DNA from: an uncultured Flavobacteriales bacterium
GTDB lineage: Bacteria; Bacteroidota; Bacteroidia; Flavobacteriales; Vicingaceae
Assembly (NCBI GenBank): GCA_913052515.1
Contig: CAJXFJ010000150.1
Location: 1-5,455 of the forward strand
Length of the DNA: 5,455 bases
Direction: 5' to 3'
The position numbers were made by a program, and so were the translations under genes. How positions within the stretch are numbered: the stretch's first letter is position 1; each line of letters opens with the position of its first letter. Positions 1-5,455 of this stretch are shown in pieces. The notes under the pieces are model-generated. The model was not told the DNA's origin. It worked only from the letters and a program-made list of their open reading frames with translations, and did not search any database.

Positions 1-562
1 CTATGGTTATTTTACCTGCCATAGCCATTACCGGATTAAAGTTTCTAGCAGTAGCTTTAAAAATTAAATTTCCCTTAGTATCTCCCTTCCATGCCTTAAC
101 AATCGAAAAGTCAGAGGTCAAACTTTCTTCTAAAATGTATTTTTTTCCATTGTACTCCCTTACTTCTTTTCCTTCAGCTATCTCAGTTCCATATCCTGTT
201 GGGGTAAAAAAGGCGGGTATTCCTGCTCCTCCTGCTCTGCACTTTTCAGCTAATGTTCCTTGAGGAGTTAGTTCAACATCCAATTCACCACTGAGCATTT
301 GTCTTTCAAATTCATCATTTTCTCCTACATAAGAAGAAATCATCTTTTTGATTTGACGATTCTGTAGCAATAGTCCTAAACCAAAATCGTCTACACCAGC
401 ATTGTTTGAAATACAAGTGAGTTCATTAATTTCAGGACGGTTTGCCAAAGCTGCAATACACTTTTCCGGAATTCCACAAAGACCAAAGCCACCTAGCATT
501 AAGGTCATTCCTTTTTCAATTCCTGCTATTGCTTCTTCAGCATCTTTTACAACTTTATTCAT
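1..562 (-). CDS. scoA: 3-oxoacid CoA-transferase subunit A (partial, 3' end off the window)
   Basis: My translation from the ATG at 562 gives 187 residues with no stop before the left edge. The family is about 230 residues long, so roughly the last 45 are missing. Residues 22-32 ([11 protein letters not shown]) match the glycine-rich CoA-transferase signature near the N-terminus. Residues 79-98 ([20 protein letters not shown]) followed by the TPQGTLAEK and [13 protein letters not shown] segments are typical of the alpha subunit of succinyl-CoA:3-ketoacid or acetate CoA-transferases. In this family subunit A forms a heteromeric cytoplasmic enzyme with subunit B, which carries the catalytic glutamate and is usually encoded next to it; here that would lie beyond the left edge. 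The enzyme moves CoA between succinyl-CoA and acetoacetate in ketone-body or branched-chain catabolism. The exact acyl substrate cannot be told from this fragment. The start is 9 bp after the PBP1A stop, so co-transcription is likely. No Shine-Dalgarno is seen. Confidence 0.93.
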   Translation of the reverse strand, partial: MNKVVKDAEEAIAGIEKGMTLMLGGFGLCGIPEKCIAALANRPEINELTCISNNAGVDDFGLGLLLQNRQIKKMISSYVGENDEFERQMLSGELDVELTPQGTLAEKCRAGGAGIPAFFTPTGYGTEIAEGKEVREYNGKKYILEESLTSDFSIVKAWKGDTKGNLIFKATARNFNPVMAMAGKITI

Positions 563-571
563 AGTACTATT

Positions 572-3001
572 TTATTGAAAGTTTTCGTCATTACTTGAGC
601 CAAAGCTATTTTGCTTTTTATAAAGTTCACAATCTAAAATAATTCTCAATGGTTGTTCAGGCTTTTCAAATTCTTCTGTTGAAATGTTTAAGGTAGAATC
701 TGCATATACCTTTTTCATATAATAAGCCCAAATAGGCAATCCTGTGTTAGCTCCTTGTCCATCGGTCGTATATCTAAATCGAACACTTCGATCTTCAGCA
801 CCTACCCAAACCCCTGTTACTAAATCAGGTGTTGCACCAATAAACCAGCCATCAGAGTTATTTTGAGTTGTTCCGGTTTTTCCGGCAACAGGATACTTAA
901 TTCCCGCATAAGGCCTATCTTCAGTTGGGCTAAATCGAATACGTATTCCTGTACCTCCAACATTTTTATCCAAGTCCTCATTGTAGTTATAAGAAGTTAC
1001 ACCTTCTAATAGATTAAGCATGACATACGCTTTTTCTTCACTTAATGCTTCCCTTGTTTTTGGAACATATTGCTTGATAATGTTTCCATCTTTATCTTCA
1101 ATTCGAGTCAAGAAAATAGGCTCTGTCCAAACTCCCTTATTGGCAAATGTGGAAAAAGCACCAGTCATTTCAAATACAGAAACATCGGCAACACCTAAAG
1201 CAAGAGAAACAACGGTATCTAATGGTGCCTCTACGCCCATAGATCTGGCCATTTCAATTACCCGAGTTGGCCCAAACTGTTTCATAACCCATGCAGTAAT
1301 GGTGTTCATAGAGTTTGCAAGTCCGTACTTTAGAGATACATTGTACCCATATTTATCGCCTTCATTGCTAGGTGTCCAATCCTTTAAAAGGCCAAATTCT
1401 CCTTTCTTAAAAGTTACTGGGACATTTGGCACCTCATAGCATGGTGAATAACCTTCGTCAATGGCAACGGCATAAACAAACGGTTTAAAGGTAGAGCCTA
1501 CTTGTCTTCGTCCCTGTTTTACATGATCATAAGCAAAATGGTCATAATCTATTCCCCCAACCCAAGCTTTTATGTAGCCAGTTTGCGGGTCCATAGACAT
1601 TAAACCTGCTTGCAGAAAACTCTTGTAGTAACGAATACTGTCCATGGGACTCATTACGGTATCAATTTCTCCTTGCCAAGAAAAGACTTTCATTTTGGTA
1701 GGTCTGTCAAAAGTGGCAAGAATACTATCCTCAGAAAAGATGGGTGTATCGTGTTCGCAATCTCCTGCTTTACAATGAACGTAACTTTTACCTTCTAGCT
1801 CAATTTCTTCTAAAAAACGACCTCTTCTTCCACAATTCCCACATTGCTTTCCACTCATTATCAAGTAGCGTTCACTTCGTTTTAAAGCCGAATTCATAAT
1901 ACGTTCTATTTCCGATTGAGAAACACGATAATCAAAAGGAGCATTTTTCTTCTTTTTTAAGTCATCAAAAAAGTCATTTTGTAATTGATAGCTCAAATGT
2001 TCTTTTACCGCCCATTCTGCATACTGCTGCATCTTATAATTCAAGGTGGTATAAATTTTTAATCCATCGCTATATATGTCGTAAGGCTCACCATTGTCTT
2101 TGACTAAAACATAGTTTCCGTCTTTATCTTTTTCATTAAATACTTTTTTTAGTTCTGCCCGAAGTATTTCTCTAAAATAAGGTGCAATTCCTTTTTTATG
2201 ATCCACTCTCGAATAGCTTAAACCTAGCGGAAGGAACTTTAAACTATCATAGGCGTCTTGACTGATATAGCCATTCCTTTTCATTTGAAACAAAACCACA
2301 TTTCTTCTTTCCAAAGTTTTTTCTTCAAACCTTAGTGGGTTAAATAAAGATGGGTTTTTAAGCATGCCAACCAACATGGCTGCTTGCTCAATTCTTAAAC
2401 TGTCAGGATTTGAATCAAAATAAACGTTTGCGGCAGATTTTATACCTACTGCATTATTGATAAAGTCAAATCGGTTGAAGTACATTGCAACGATTTCATT
2501 TTTGGTATACCTTCGCTCAAGTTGTGCAGAAATGATCCACTCTTGCATTTTTTGCATCAAGCGTTCAATCGTATTTTTTGGTGCTGCAGAAAATAGCATT
2601 TTAGATAATTGCTGCGTTATGGTACTCGCACCACCGCTTTTGCCAAAATTTAAAACTGCTCTTGCAAGCCCTTTTAAGTCAACTCCAGAATGTTCGTAAT
2701 AACGTTCGTCTTCTGTAGCAATTAAGGCGTTTACCAGGTTGGTGTCTAAGTCCTCATATTGAACATTTACCCGATTTTGATAGAAGTACTTACCCAATAT
2801 CTCACGGTCTTCTGTATAAACTTCAGTCGCTAAATTGCTCTTTGGGTTCTCTAATTGTTCAAATGTGGGCAAAGGGTCAAAACCAAGTATTACGTTGGCC
2901 GATGCATATAGCAAGAAAATGGATAGTCCAATTCCTAAAAAGAAAATAGACCAAAATAAGGCGATCCACTTCCCAAAACTTTTTTTCTCTTTCTTACTCA
3001 C
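572..3001 (-). CDS. mrcA: Class A penicillin-binding protein 1A (bifunctional transglycosylase/transpeptidase)
   Basis: This 809-residue protein polymerises glycan strands from lipid II and cross-links peptidoglycan in the periplasm. It has a short basic cytoplasmic tail and one membrane anchor at about residues 12-36. The GT51 domain follows: motif I EDERYYEHSG with catalytic E97, motif II GASTITQQ (124-131), motif III QKMQE with the second catalytic E154 (usual first Arg replaced by Gln), motif IV KNEIVAMYFN (167-176) and motif V RRNVVL (232-237). The transpeptidase domain has SxxK at S503-TFK506, SxN at S564-M-N566 and KTG at 708-710, so both activities look intact. Between the domains lies an unusual cysteine insert at about 387-417. 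The start is GTG: an in-frame TAA lies two codons upstream, and no internal ATG would keep the anchor. It overlaps the end of gldH by 8 bp. Length is in the normal range for the family. Confidence 0.97.
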   Translation of the reverse strand: MSKKEKKSFGKWIALFWSIFFLGIGLSIFLLYASANVILGFDPLPTFEQLENPKSNLATEVYTEDREILGKYFYQNRVNVQYEDLDTNLVNALIATEDERYYEHSGVDLKGLARAVLNFGKSGGASTITQQLSKMLFSAAPKNTIERLMQKMQEWIISAQLERRYTKNEIVAMYFNRFDFINNAVGIKSAANVYFDSNPDSLRIEQAAMLVGMLKNPSLFNPLRFEEKTLERRNVVLFQMKRNGYISQDAYDSLKFLPLGLSYSRVDHKKGIAPYFREILRAELKKVFNEKDKDGNYVLVKDNGEPYDIYSDGLKIYTTLNYKMQQYAEWAVKEHLSYQLQNDFFDDLKKKKNAPFDYRVSQSEIERIMNSALKRSERYLIMSGKQCGNCGRRGRFLEEIELEGKSYVHCKAGDCEHDTPIFSEDSILATFDRPTKMKVFSWQGEIDTVMSPMDSIRYYKSFLQAGLMSMDPQTGYIKAWVGGIDYDHFAYDHVKQGRRQVGSTFKPFVYAVAIDEGYSPCYEVPNVPVTFKKGEFGLLKDWTPSNEGDKYGYNVSLKYGLANSMNTITAWVMKQFGPTRVIEMARSMGVEAPLDTVVSLALGVADVSVFEMTGAFSTFANKGVWTEPIFLTRIEDKDGNIIKQYVPKTREALSEEKAYVMLNLLEGVTSYNYNEDLDKNVGGTGIRIRFSPTEDRPYAGIKYPVAGKTGTTQNNSDGWFIGATPDLVTGVWVGAEDRSVRFRYTTDGQGANTGLPIWAYYMKKVYADSTLNISTEEFEKPEQPLRIILDCELYKKQNSFGSSNDENFQ
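1751..1843 (-). other. Cysteine-rich, zinc-ribbon-like insert within PBP1A
   Basis: These bases encode PBP1A residues 387-417. They contain C387-x2-C390, then 19 residues, then C410-x4-C415, then H417. The first pair sits in a CGNCGRRG knuckle. The stretch between the pairs (FLEEIELEGKSYVH) looks like a beta hairpin, and the second pair sits in HCKAGDCEHD. This is the spacing of a small zinc ribbon, though two disulfides are equally possible in the periplasm. The insert lies after the GT51 domain and before the transpeptidase start near residue 465. From memory, Bacteroidota homologues have a shorter, cysteine-free charged linker here. A zinc or structural role is inference. Confidence 0.6.
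2994..3001 (-). other. gldH end / PBP1A GTG start overlap
   Basis: The eight bases GTGAGTAA hold the GTG start of PBP1A and, in the other frame, the TAA stop of gldH. A TAA in the PBP1A frame two codons upstream excludes a longer protein, and a later ATG would lose the membrane anchor. The overlap suggests PBP1A translation depends on ribosomes finishing gldH. Confidence 0.75.
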
Positions 3002-3467
3002 CGCTTACTTTTTCAATTCTAATTCCAATATCTGTTACATATGGGAGTACTTCGTCCCTCATGGCTTGTTCTATTTCAAAAGAATACTCTCCTTTAGCAG
3101 GAAAAAGTACAAGTTCTTTAAACCGAAATTGATAGTCATATAAATCTCCAATTCCCTTGCCCATCCATTTTCCTTGATTATCCGCTAAAAGCATTTGTGC
3201 CGTGTCTAGAGCTACCTCACCATTTGGGCTTGTGGTTCGAGTGAAAAGATATAAATTTTTATACGGATATTGACCTGAATGCCTGAAGTTTAAATAGAAG
3301 TTATAGGGAGTAGCTGTGTCGGAAATATTAAAGTTAAAATTGGCTTTTTTATTTCTTTCCCATTCCGCATTTTCAATATCCCTGTTCTGCTCGTAAACTA
3401 AGTTTTCATCACAAGCAATTAGTGAAATAATAGCAATCAGGAAAAAACTGTAAAGGGCTGTTTTCAA
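2994..3467 (-). CDS. gldH: Gliding motility lipoprotein GldH
   Basis: This is a 157-residue protein of the usual GldH length. Residues 1-19 form a lipoprotein signal peptide: a Lys, a hydrophobic stretch and the lipobox LIAC, with C19 the likely lipidated residue. The mature part carries the recognisable GldH blocks: HSGQYPYKNLYLF (63-75), DTAQMLLADNQGKWMGKGIG (88-107), FPAKGEYSFEIEQAMRDEVL (122-141) and DIGIRIEK (146-153). In Flavobacterium johnsoniae, gldH is required for gliding, and the Gld proteins are tied to the type IX secretion system; GldH's own biochemical role is not established. It should sit in the outer membrane or on the periplasmic side as a lipoprotein. The start is TTG, overlapping the ricT stop (TTGA); an in-frame TAA two codons upstream rules out a longer form, and no internal ATG would keep the signal peptide. 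Presence of gldH alone does not prove the organism glides, since non-motile Bacteroidota also carry it. Confidence 0.95.
   Translation of the reverse strand: MKTALYSFFLIAIISLIACDENLVYEQNRDIENAEWERNKKANFNFNISDTATPYNFYLNFRHSGQYPYKNLYLFTRTTSPNGEVALDTAQMLLADNQGKWMGKGIGDLYDYQFRFKELVLFPAKGEYSFEIEQAMRDEVLPYVTDIGIRIEKVSGE
3464..3467 (-). other. ricT stop / gldH TTG start overlap
   Basis: The four bases TTGA hold the TTG start of gldH and the TGA stop of ricT. An in-frame TAA two codons before the TTG means gldH cannot start earlier, and the lipoprotein signal begins straight after it. This fits stop-restart translational coupling. No Shine-Dalgarno is seen; the region just upstream is A-rich. Confidence 0.75.
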
Positions 3468-4621
3468 TTTTTACGCTTATTTTGATTTTGCTTTCTTCGC
3501 TTGTTTCTATTTCTGTTTCTTGAACGATTGCCTTTGTTATCAAATCTCGTCAAGCTATCTTGCCCAACCACATTCGCATATTCAGGCTGCTCAATTATGT
3601 TCGTGTTAGCAAAGTTTTTTAGGTCTTCAACCGCTTTCCCTTTTTTATTATTCTCAATTACTTCAATAACACGATCTAAGCTTAATTCAATAAACTCCGA
3701 GGGGTTTTCTTTGTAGGAGTACCACATTTTATTACTGAAAATGTCCATTTTCTGGAAAAAAGCTTCTCCTTTTCGAGTTTTGAGGTTCTTTTTTGTATCT
3801 GGAAACTTTTTCAGTTCATCCATGTAAGCATCTAGCTCATAATTTAAGCAGCATTTTAATTTACCACATTGTCCAGCTAACTTGCTCGGATTGAGAGAAA
3901 GTTGTTGATACCTAGCGGCAGAAGTAGAAACAGAACGAAAGTCAGTTAACCAAGTTGAGCAGCAAAGTTCTCTACCGCATGATCCAATTCCTCCGAGTTT
4001 TCCAGCTTCTTGTCGCATGCCAATTTGCTTCATCTCAATTCTCACCTTAAAGGTGTCTGCTAACTTTCTGATTAATGCTCTAAAATCAACTCTTTCTTCA
4101 GCGGTATAGTAGAAGGTAGCTTTACTTAAATCGGCTTGATATTCTACATCAGAAATTTTCATTTTCAAGCCAAGTTCAGAGGCAATACTTCTTGATTTGA
4201 TCATGGCATCCGCTTCTTTAGCTCTGCCTGTTTGCCAATCGTCAATGTCTTTTTCGTTTGCTTTTCGATATACTTTCTTCAAATCTTGGGTTTGATGAAA
4301 AACTCCTTTCTTTTTCATTTGCAAACGAACCAATTCACCTGAAAGGCAAACAACACCAACATCATGTCCAGTGTCGGCTTGAACGGCAATTGCATCACCA
4401 TCGTAAAGTTGTAAATCCGTATCGTTGATATAAAAGTTTTTCCTCCCGTTTTTAAAACGAACTTCTACATATTTTGGTTGAGAATCAGAATTTGGCATCT
4501 CCATATTTGAGAGCCAATTGAATACCGTTAATTTATTACACCCCCCGTTTCCGCAACTTCCATTACTGCGGCATCCGGCCGGGCTTCCATCGCCATTGTT
4601 GGCGCAGCCTGCACAGCCCAT
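3464..4621 (-). CDS. ricT: PSP1-domain protein RicT (YaaT family)
   Basis: The product is 385 residues from the ATG at 4621. A GTG at 4645 would add eight residues (MPPNIDLL), but homologues as I recall them begin with a short Met-x-Cys-x-x-Cys segment, which favours the ATG. The N-terminus has cysteines at 3, 6, 17, 23 and 28, leading into NKLTVFNWLSNM (29-40). The PSP1 core covers about residues 95-200. It is followed by the family's cysteine motifs SCGRELCC (214-221) and QCGKLKCCLNYE (251-262). The last 23 residues are an Arg/Asn/Lys-rich tail. In Bacillus subtilis, RicT works with RicA and RicF as an iron-sulfur complex that stimulates RNase Y mRNA processing; whether this holds in Bacteroidota is unknown. 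The gene lies 62 bp after holB, and its stop codon is shared with the gldH start. Confidence 0.94.
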   Translation of the reverse strand: MGCAGCANNGDGSPAGCRSNGSCGNGGCNKLTVFNWLSNMEMPNSDSQPKYVEVRFKNGRKNFYINDTDLQLYDGDAIAVQADTGHDVGVVCLSGELVRLQMKKKGVFHQTQDLKKVYRKANEKDIDDWQTGRAKEADAMIKSRSIASELGLKMKISDVEYQADLSKATFYYTAEERVDFRALIRKLADTFKVRIEMKQIGMRQEAGKLGGIGSCGRELCCSTWLTDFRSVSTSAARYQQLSLNPSKLAGQCGKLKCCLNYELDAYMDELKKFPDTKKNLKTRKGEAFFQKMDIFSNKMWYSYKENPSEFIELSLDRVIEVIENNKKGKAVEDLKNFANTNIIEQPEYANVVGQDSLTRFDNKGNRSRNRNRNKRRKQNQNKRKN

Positions 4622-4639
4622 AAGTAAATCTATATTTGG

Positions 4640-4656
4640 CGGCACGCTAGGTGCCG
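4640..4656 (-). repeat. Small GC-rich inverted repeat in the holB-ricT gap
   Basis: A perfect 6-bp stem (CGGCAC/GTGCCG) with a 5-base loop lies 18 bp upstream of the preferred ricT ATG. It stands out as GC-rich in AT-rich surroundings. No T-run follows on the minus strand, so it is not a standard terminator. It could be a small RNA hairpin affecting ricT translation, or chance. It also covers the alternative GTG start of ricT. Confidence 0.35.
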
Positions 4657-4662
4657 AAATCG

Positions 4663-4678
4663 TTAAACAATTGCTTAA
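4663..4678. repeat. AT-rich near-palindrome in the holB-ricT gap
   Basis: The 16-base sequence TTAAACAATTGCTTAA is a near-perfect palindrome centred on CAATTG, with one symmetric mismatch pair that would form G-U in RNA. It lies 5 bp downstream of the holB stop codon. It could be an operator half-site pair or a weak RNA hairpin, but no regulator can be named from it. Confidence 0.25.
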
Positions 4679-4683
4679 AAAGC

Positions 4684-5455
4684 TTAATGAACAAATGTAC
4701 GCTTTTTGGTGCGCAATAAATTGGCAAACTTCATGGACATATCCATGAAAACAATTTTGGCATAAGCATTTCGCGAAATATGCATATGTGCCTCATTTAG
4801 AACCTCTGTAATGGGTAAAATATTATCTCCATGGATAAAGGGTGCAAACTTTTTAAGAAAATTAGCTTGCTCTCCATGTGAACGATTTAGTTGATTCGTG
4901 TAATTTCCTAATATACTTTCTCGCATGAGCTTCAAAGCAAACTCAAGAAAACGTTTTCTTCCTTCTCTGCCATACTTGCTCTTAGAAATTTCTTCTACCC
5001 AACTATGCATACCTTGAATGTCTGCTTTGTAGCAAGAGCGCATCCAGTCTTTAAAAAGCTCAAAGAATGCTAACTCCTCTTCTTGTAACTCTAATTGCCT
5101 AAGGCCTTCGTTTAGATTTCCATCTGAAATTTCTGCAATTAGCTTAGCCTTCTGATTATCGGCTGTAATGTTTGCTAAGTAGTTAGAAATAACTTCTTTA
5201 GATAATGGAGGTACTCTTACTATTTGAGTTCGAGAAGTTATCGTAATTAGCAATTGCTCTATGTCTTCTGCTACTAATAATAAAAGCGTTTTCGGACTTG
5301 GTTCTTCGATTAATTTAAGGAGCTTATTTGCCGCTTCTGTGTTCATCCGTTCAGGCATCCACATAACCAAAAACTTATACTCAGATTCGTATGGTTTTAA
5401 GTTTAGCTTTTTAATAATCGATTGACTTTCATCTACATTGATTAAGCTCTGTTTA
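4684..5455 (-). CDS. holB: DNA polymerase III subunit delta-prime (partial, 5' end off the window)
   Basis: The frame is open from the right edge to the TAA at 4684-4686, giving 256 residues. The apparent start at 5370 is a TTG inside the frame; I read 28 more residues upstream (from KQSLINVDES to ESEYKF) with no stop, so the true start is outside the window. Roughly 110 N-terminal residues, including the P-loop region and any zinc module, are missing. The visible part has the degenerate Walker B region KFLVMWMPERMN, the AANKLLKLIEEP motif typical of clamp-loader subunits, and the sensor-1/SRC-type motif as TSRTQ (Arg kept, Cys replaced by Thr). A helical C-terminal domain follows. Delta-prime is the stator of the clamp loader that places the beta sliding clamp on DNA in the cytoplasm. 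A related clamp-loader paralogue is less likely, since the protein ends soon after the collar-type domain. It lies just upstream of ricT, as in Bacillus. Confidence 0.92.
   Translation of the reverse strand, partial: KQSLINVDESQSIIKKLNLKPYESEYKFLVMWMPERMNTEAANKLLKLIEEPSPKTLLLLVAEDIEQLLITITSRTQIVRVPPLSKEVISNYLANITADNQKAKLIAEISDGNLNEGLRQLELQEEELAFFELFKDWMRSCYKADIQGMHSWVEEISKSKYGREGRKRFLEFALKLMRESILGNYTNQLNRSHGEQANFLKKFAPFIHGDNILPITEVLNEAHMHISRNAYAKIVFMDMSMKFANLLRTKKRTFVH

Noticed and set aside
3..263. Plus-strand open frame of 86 codons at the left edge
   Set aside because: Antisense to scoA, whose minus-strand translation matches the CoA-transferase family closely.
561..570. Perfect 10-base palindrome ATAGTACTAT at the scoA start
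   Set aside because: Short, AT-rich and overlapping the start codon; expected by chance and without a second copy nearby.
563..571. Possible terminator between PBP1A and scoA
   Set aside because: Only 9 bases long, with no stem-loop and T-run.
1020..1439. Plus-strand open frame of 139 codons inside the PBP1A gene
   Set aside because: Antisense shadow of the transpeptidase region, which has all its motifs intact in the minus frame; the plus-strand translation shows no recognisable domain.
1751..1843. Reading the PBP1A cysteine insert as a frameshift or assembly error
   Set aside because: The frame stays open and recognisable on both sides, and the insert itself has ordered, zinc-ribbon-like spacing.
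2835..3143. Plus-strand open frame of 102 codons over the gldH-PBP1A junction
   Set aside because: Antisense to two clearly coding minus-strand genes; its hydrophobic, Phe/Lys-rich product reflects the AT-rich complement.
4625..4632. TAGATTTA on the minus strand, resembling the Bacteroidota -7 promoter box TAnnTTTG
   Set aside because: It ends only 3 bases before the ricT ATG, its last base mismatches, and no TTG box lies at the proper distance upstream.
4518..4748. Plus-strand open frame of 76 codons covering the holB-ricT gap
   Set aside because: Mostly antisense to the conserved Cys-rich start of ricT and the end of holB; no family resemblance.

Overview
The window is an AT-rich stretch of a Bacteroidota chromosome, most likely from a Flavobacteriales-type organism. 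The clearest pointer is gldH, a gliding-motility lipoprotein gene essentially confined to that phylum. The Bacteroidota style of the delta-prime, RicT and PBP1A proteins and the lack of obvious Shine-Dalgarno sequences agree. The species cannot be named from the sequence alone.

All five genes lie on the minus strand and are packed tightly, so transcription runs from the right edge to the left edge. In that order they are: holB (DNA polymerase III delta-prime, 5' end cut off by the window edge); a 62-bp gap with two small inverted repeats; ricT (PSP1-domain, cysteine-rich RNA-processing/regulatory factor); gldH (lipoprotein, starting at TTG inside the ricT stop codon); a class A penicillin-binding protein (PBP1A, starting at GTG inside the end of gldH); and, 9 bp further on, scoA (3-oxoacid CoA-transferase subunit A, 3' end cut off by the left edge). 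No RNA gene, mobile element, CRISPR array, convincing promoter or terminator is visible. The only non-coding DNA is the 62-bp holB-ricT gap and the 9-bp PBP1A-scoA gap.

The arrangement reads as one operon or overlapping transcription unit. holB next to ricT recalls the Bacillus holB-yaaT order, which suggests an old linkage of replication and RNA-processing genes. gldH and PBP1A are joined by overlapping, non-ATG starts that suggest translational coupling of two envelope proteins. scoA is a metabolic gene attached at the end.

This is mostly ordinary core-genome content, and I see no new multi-gene system. The best candidate for something under-described is a four-cysteine (plus His) zinc-ribbon-like insert between the glycosyltransferase and transpeptidase domains of PBP1A. 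After that come the cysteine cluster at the RicT N-terminus, its basic C-terminal tail, and the two consecutive overlapping non-ATG starts.
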